Shown here: positions 63,585-64,000 of the stretch, in pieces
Position numbering within the stretch: position 1 is the stretch's first letter
Layout of the letters: each line of letters begins with the position of its first letter
Assembly (NCBI GenBank): GCA_900478215.1
Contig: LS483478.1
Coordinates: 3,224,001-3,288,000 of the forward strand
Source: Salmonella enterica subsp. houtenae serovar Houten
GTDB lineage: Bacteria > Pseudomonadota > Gammaproteobacteria > Enterobacterales > Enterobacteriaceae
Direction of reading: 5' to 3'
DNA length: 64,000 bases
Program-made: the position numbers and the translations under genes
The notes under the pieces: model-generated
Told to the model about the DNA's origin: nothing
The model's database searches: none
The model's input: only the letters and a program-made list of their open reading frames with translations

Positions 63585-64000
63585 ATGCTGACATCTCATT
63601 CTTCCCTTCCCTTTGCCGAACACAGGCTGCATATCGTCGACTTTGCTGCGAGCAGCTTTCACGAACACGACTTGTTATGGCTTCCTCATCACGATCGGCT
63701 CCGGTCTGCCGGACGCAAGCGTAAAGCTGAACATCTGGCAGGCCGCATCGCCGCCGTTCATGCGCTACGCGAGGTGGGCGTCAGGACGACGCCCGGTATT
63801 GGCGACAAGCGACAGCCGCTATGGCCGGACGGCGTATTTGGTAGCATCAGCCACTGCACGTCAACGGCGCTGGCGGTCATATCCCGACAGCGCATCGGCG
63901 TTGATATAGAAAAAATCATGAGTCAGCACACGGCGATAGAGCTGGCACCGTCCATTATTGATAGCGATGAGCGCCAAATTCTCCAGGCGAGCCAGCTCCC
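63585..64000 (+). CDS. entD: Enterobactin synthase phosphopantetheinyl transferase EntD (3' end outside window)
   Basis: Sfp-type transferase that loads phosphopantetheine on the EntB and EntF carrier domains; membrane-associated. 138 codons are present of about 230. The start MLTSHSSLPFAEHRL follows GCAAGAAACT. Diagnostic features in the visible part are RKRKAEHLAGRIAAVHALRE, FGSISHC and the metal-binding RIGVDIEKI. The WxxKE-type motif lies beyond the window edge. The frame is open to the end with no interruption. Confidence 0.95.
   Translation, partial: MLTSHSSLPFAEHRLHIVDFAASSFHEHDLLWLPHHDRLRSAGRKRKAEHLAGRIAAVHALREVGVRTTPGIGDKRQPLWPDGVFGSISHCTSTALAVISRQRIGVDIEKIMSQHTAIELAPSIIDSDERQILQASQL

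Overview
The window is a stretch of enterobacterial chromosome that I assign to Salmonella enterica. Gene order and protein sequences follow the E. coli/Salmonella backbone from leuS to entD. Three features favour Salmonella over E. coli: a 190-residue PagP with the Salmonella-type N-terminus, a remnant of cobC whose surviving pieces match the Salmonella CobC as I remember it, and Salmonella-like EntD and FepE. Identification rests on recognising proteins by eye; no database search was run. There is no prophage, integron, insertion sequence, tRNA, rRNA or CRISPR array. The window cuts leuS (5' end missing) and entD (3' end missing).

Layout. (1) 1-14,800: housekeeping and envelope genes on the + strand: leuS-lptE-holA-nadD, a decayed cobC, rsfS-rlmH-mrdA-mrdB-rlpA (ribosome silencing, 23S methylation and the rod-shape elongasome), dacA, ybeD, lipB, the LysR gene ybeF, and lipA. 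(2) 14,880-19,260: tatE, ybeM, crcB, cspE, pagP and dcuC, in mixed orientation. (3) 19,320-28,750: the citrate fermentation locus, with the two-component genes dpiBA on the - strand diverging from citCDEFXGT on the + strand. (4) 28,860-41,800: rna, rnk, ybdR, uspG, the peroxide-defence operon ahpCF, dsbG, the AT-rich ybdO-ybdN-ybdM group, then ybdL and ybdH diverging around a MetJ operator. (5) 41,585-44,090: ybdD and cstA (pyruvate uptake on starvation). (6) 44,130-64,000: the complete enterobactin region up to the window edge: entHABEC on the - strand, fepB, entS, fepDGC, fepE, entF-ybdZ-fes on the - strand, fepA and the start of entD, with Fur boxes in the three divergent promoters.

How the genes work together. 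EntC, EntB and EntA make 2,3-dihydroxybenzoate. EntE, the EntB carrier domain, EntF and the MbtH-like YbdZ assemble enterobactin, with EntD supplying phosphopantetheine and EntH cleaning mischarged carriers. EntS exports it, FepA/FepB/FepDGC bring the iron complex back and Fes releases the iron. In the citrate locus DpiB senses citrate, CitT exchanges citrate for succinate, CitDEF cleave it, and CitC, CitX and CitG build and load the lyase cofactor.

The observations most worth following are: (a) cobC reduced to its two ends by a deletion whose junction is a 9-10 base sequence expected at both endpoints, with no cobD beside it; (b) the poorly understood ybdN-ybdM pair (PP-loop PAPS-reductase-like protein plus ParB/sulfiredoxin-fold protein) in an AT-rich islet; (c) an orphan Rho-independent terminator preceded by hairpins on the - strand between dsbG and ahpC, a candidate small RNA or attenuated leader; (d) an ERIC element abutting the ahpC stop codon.
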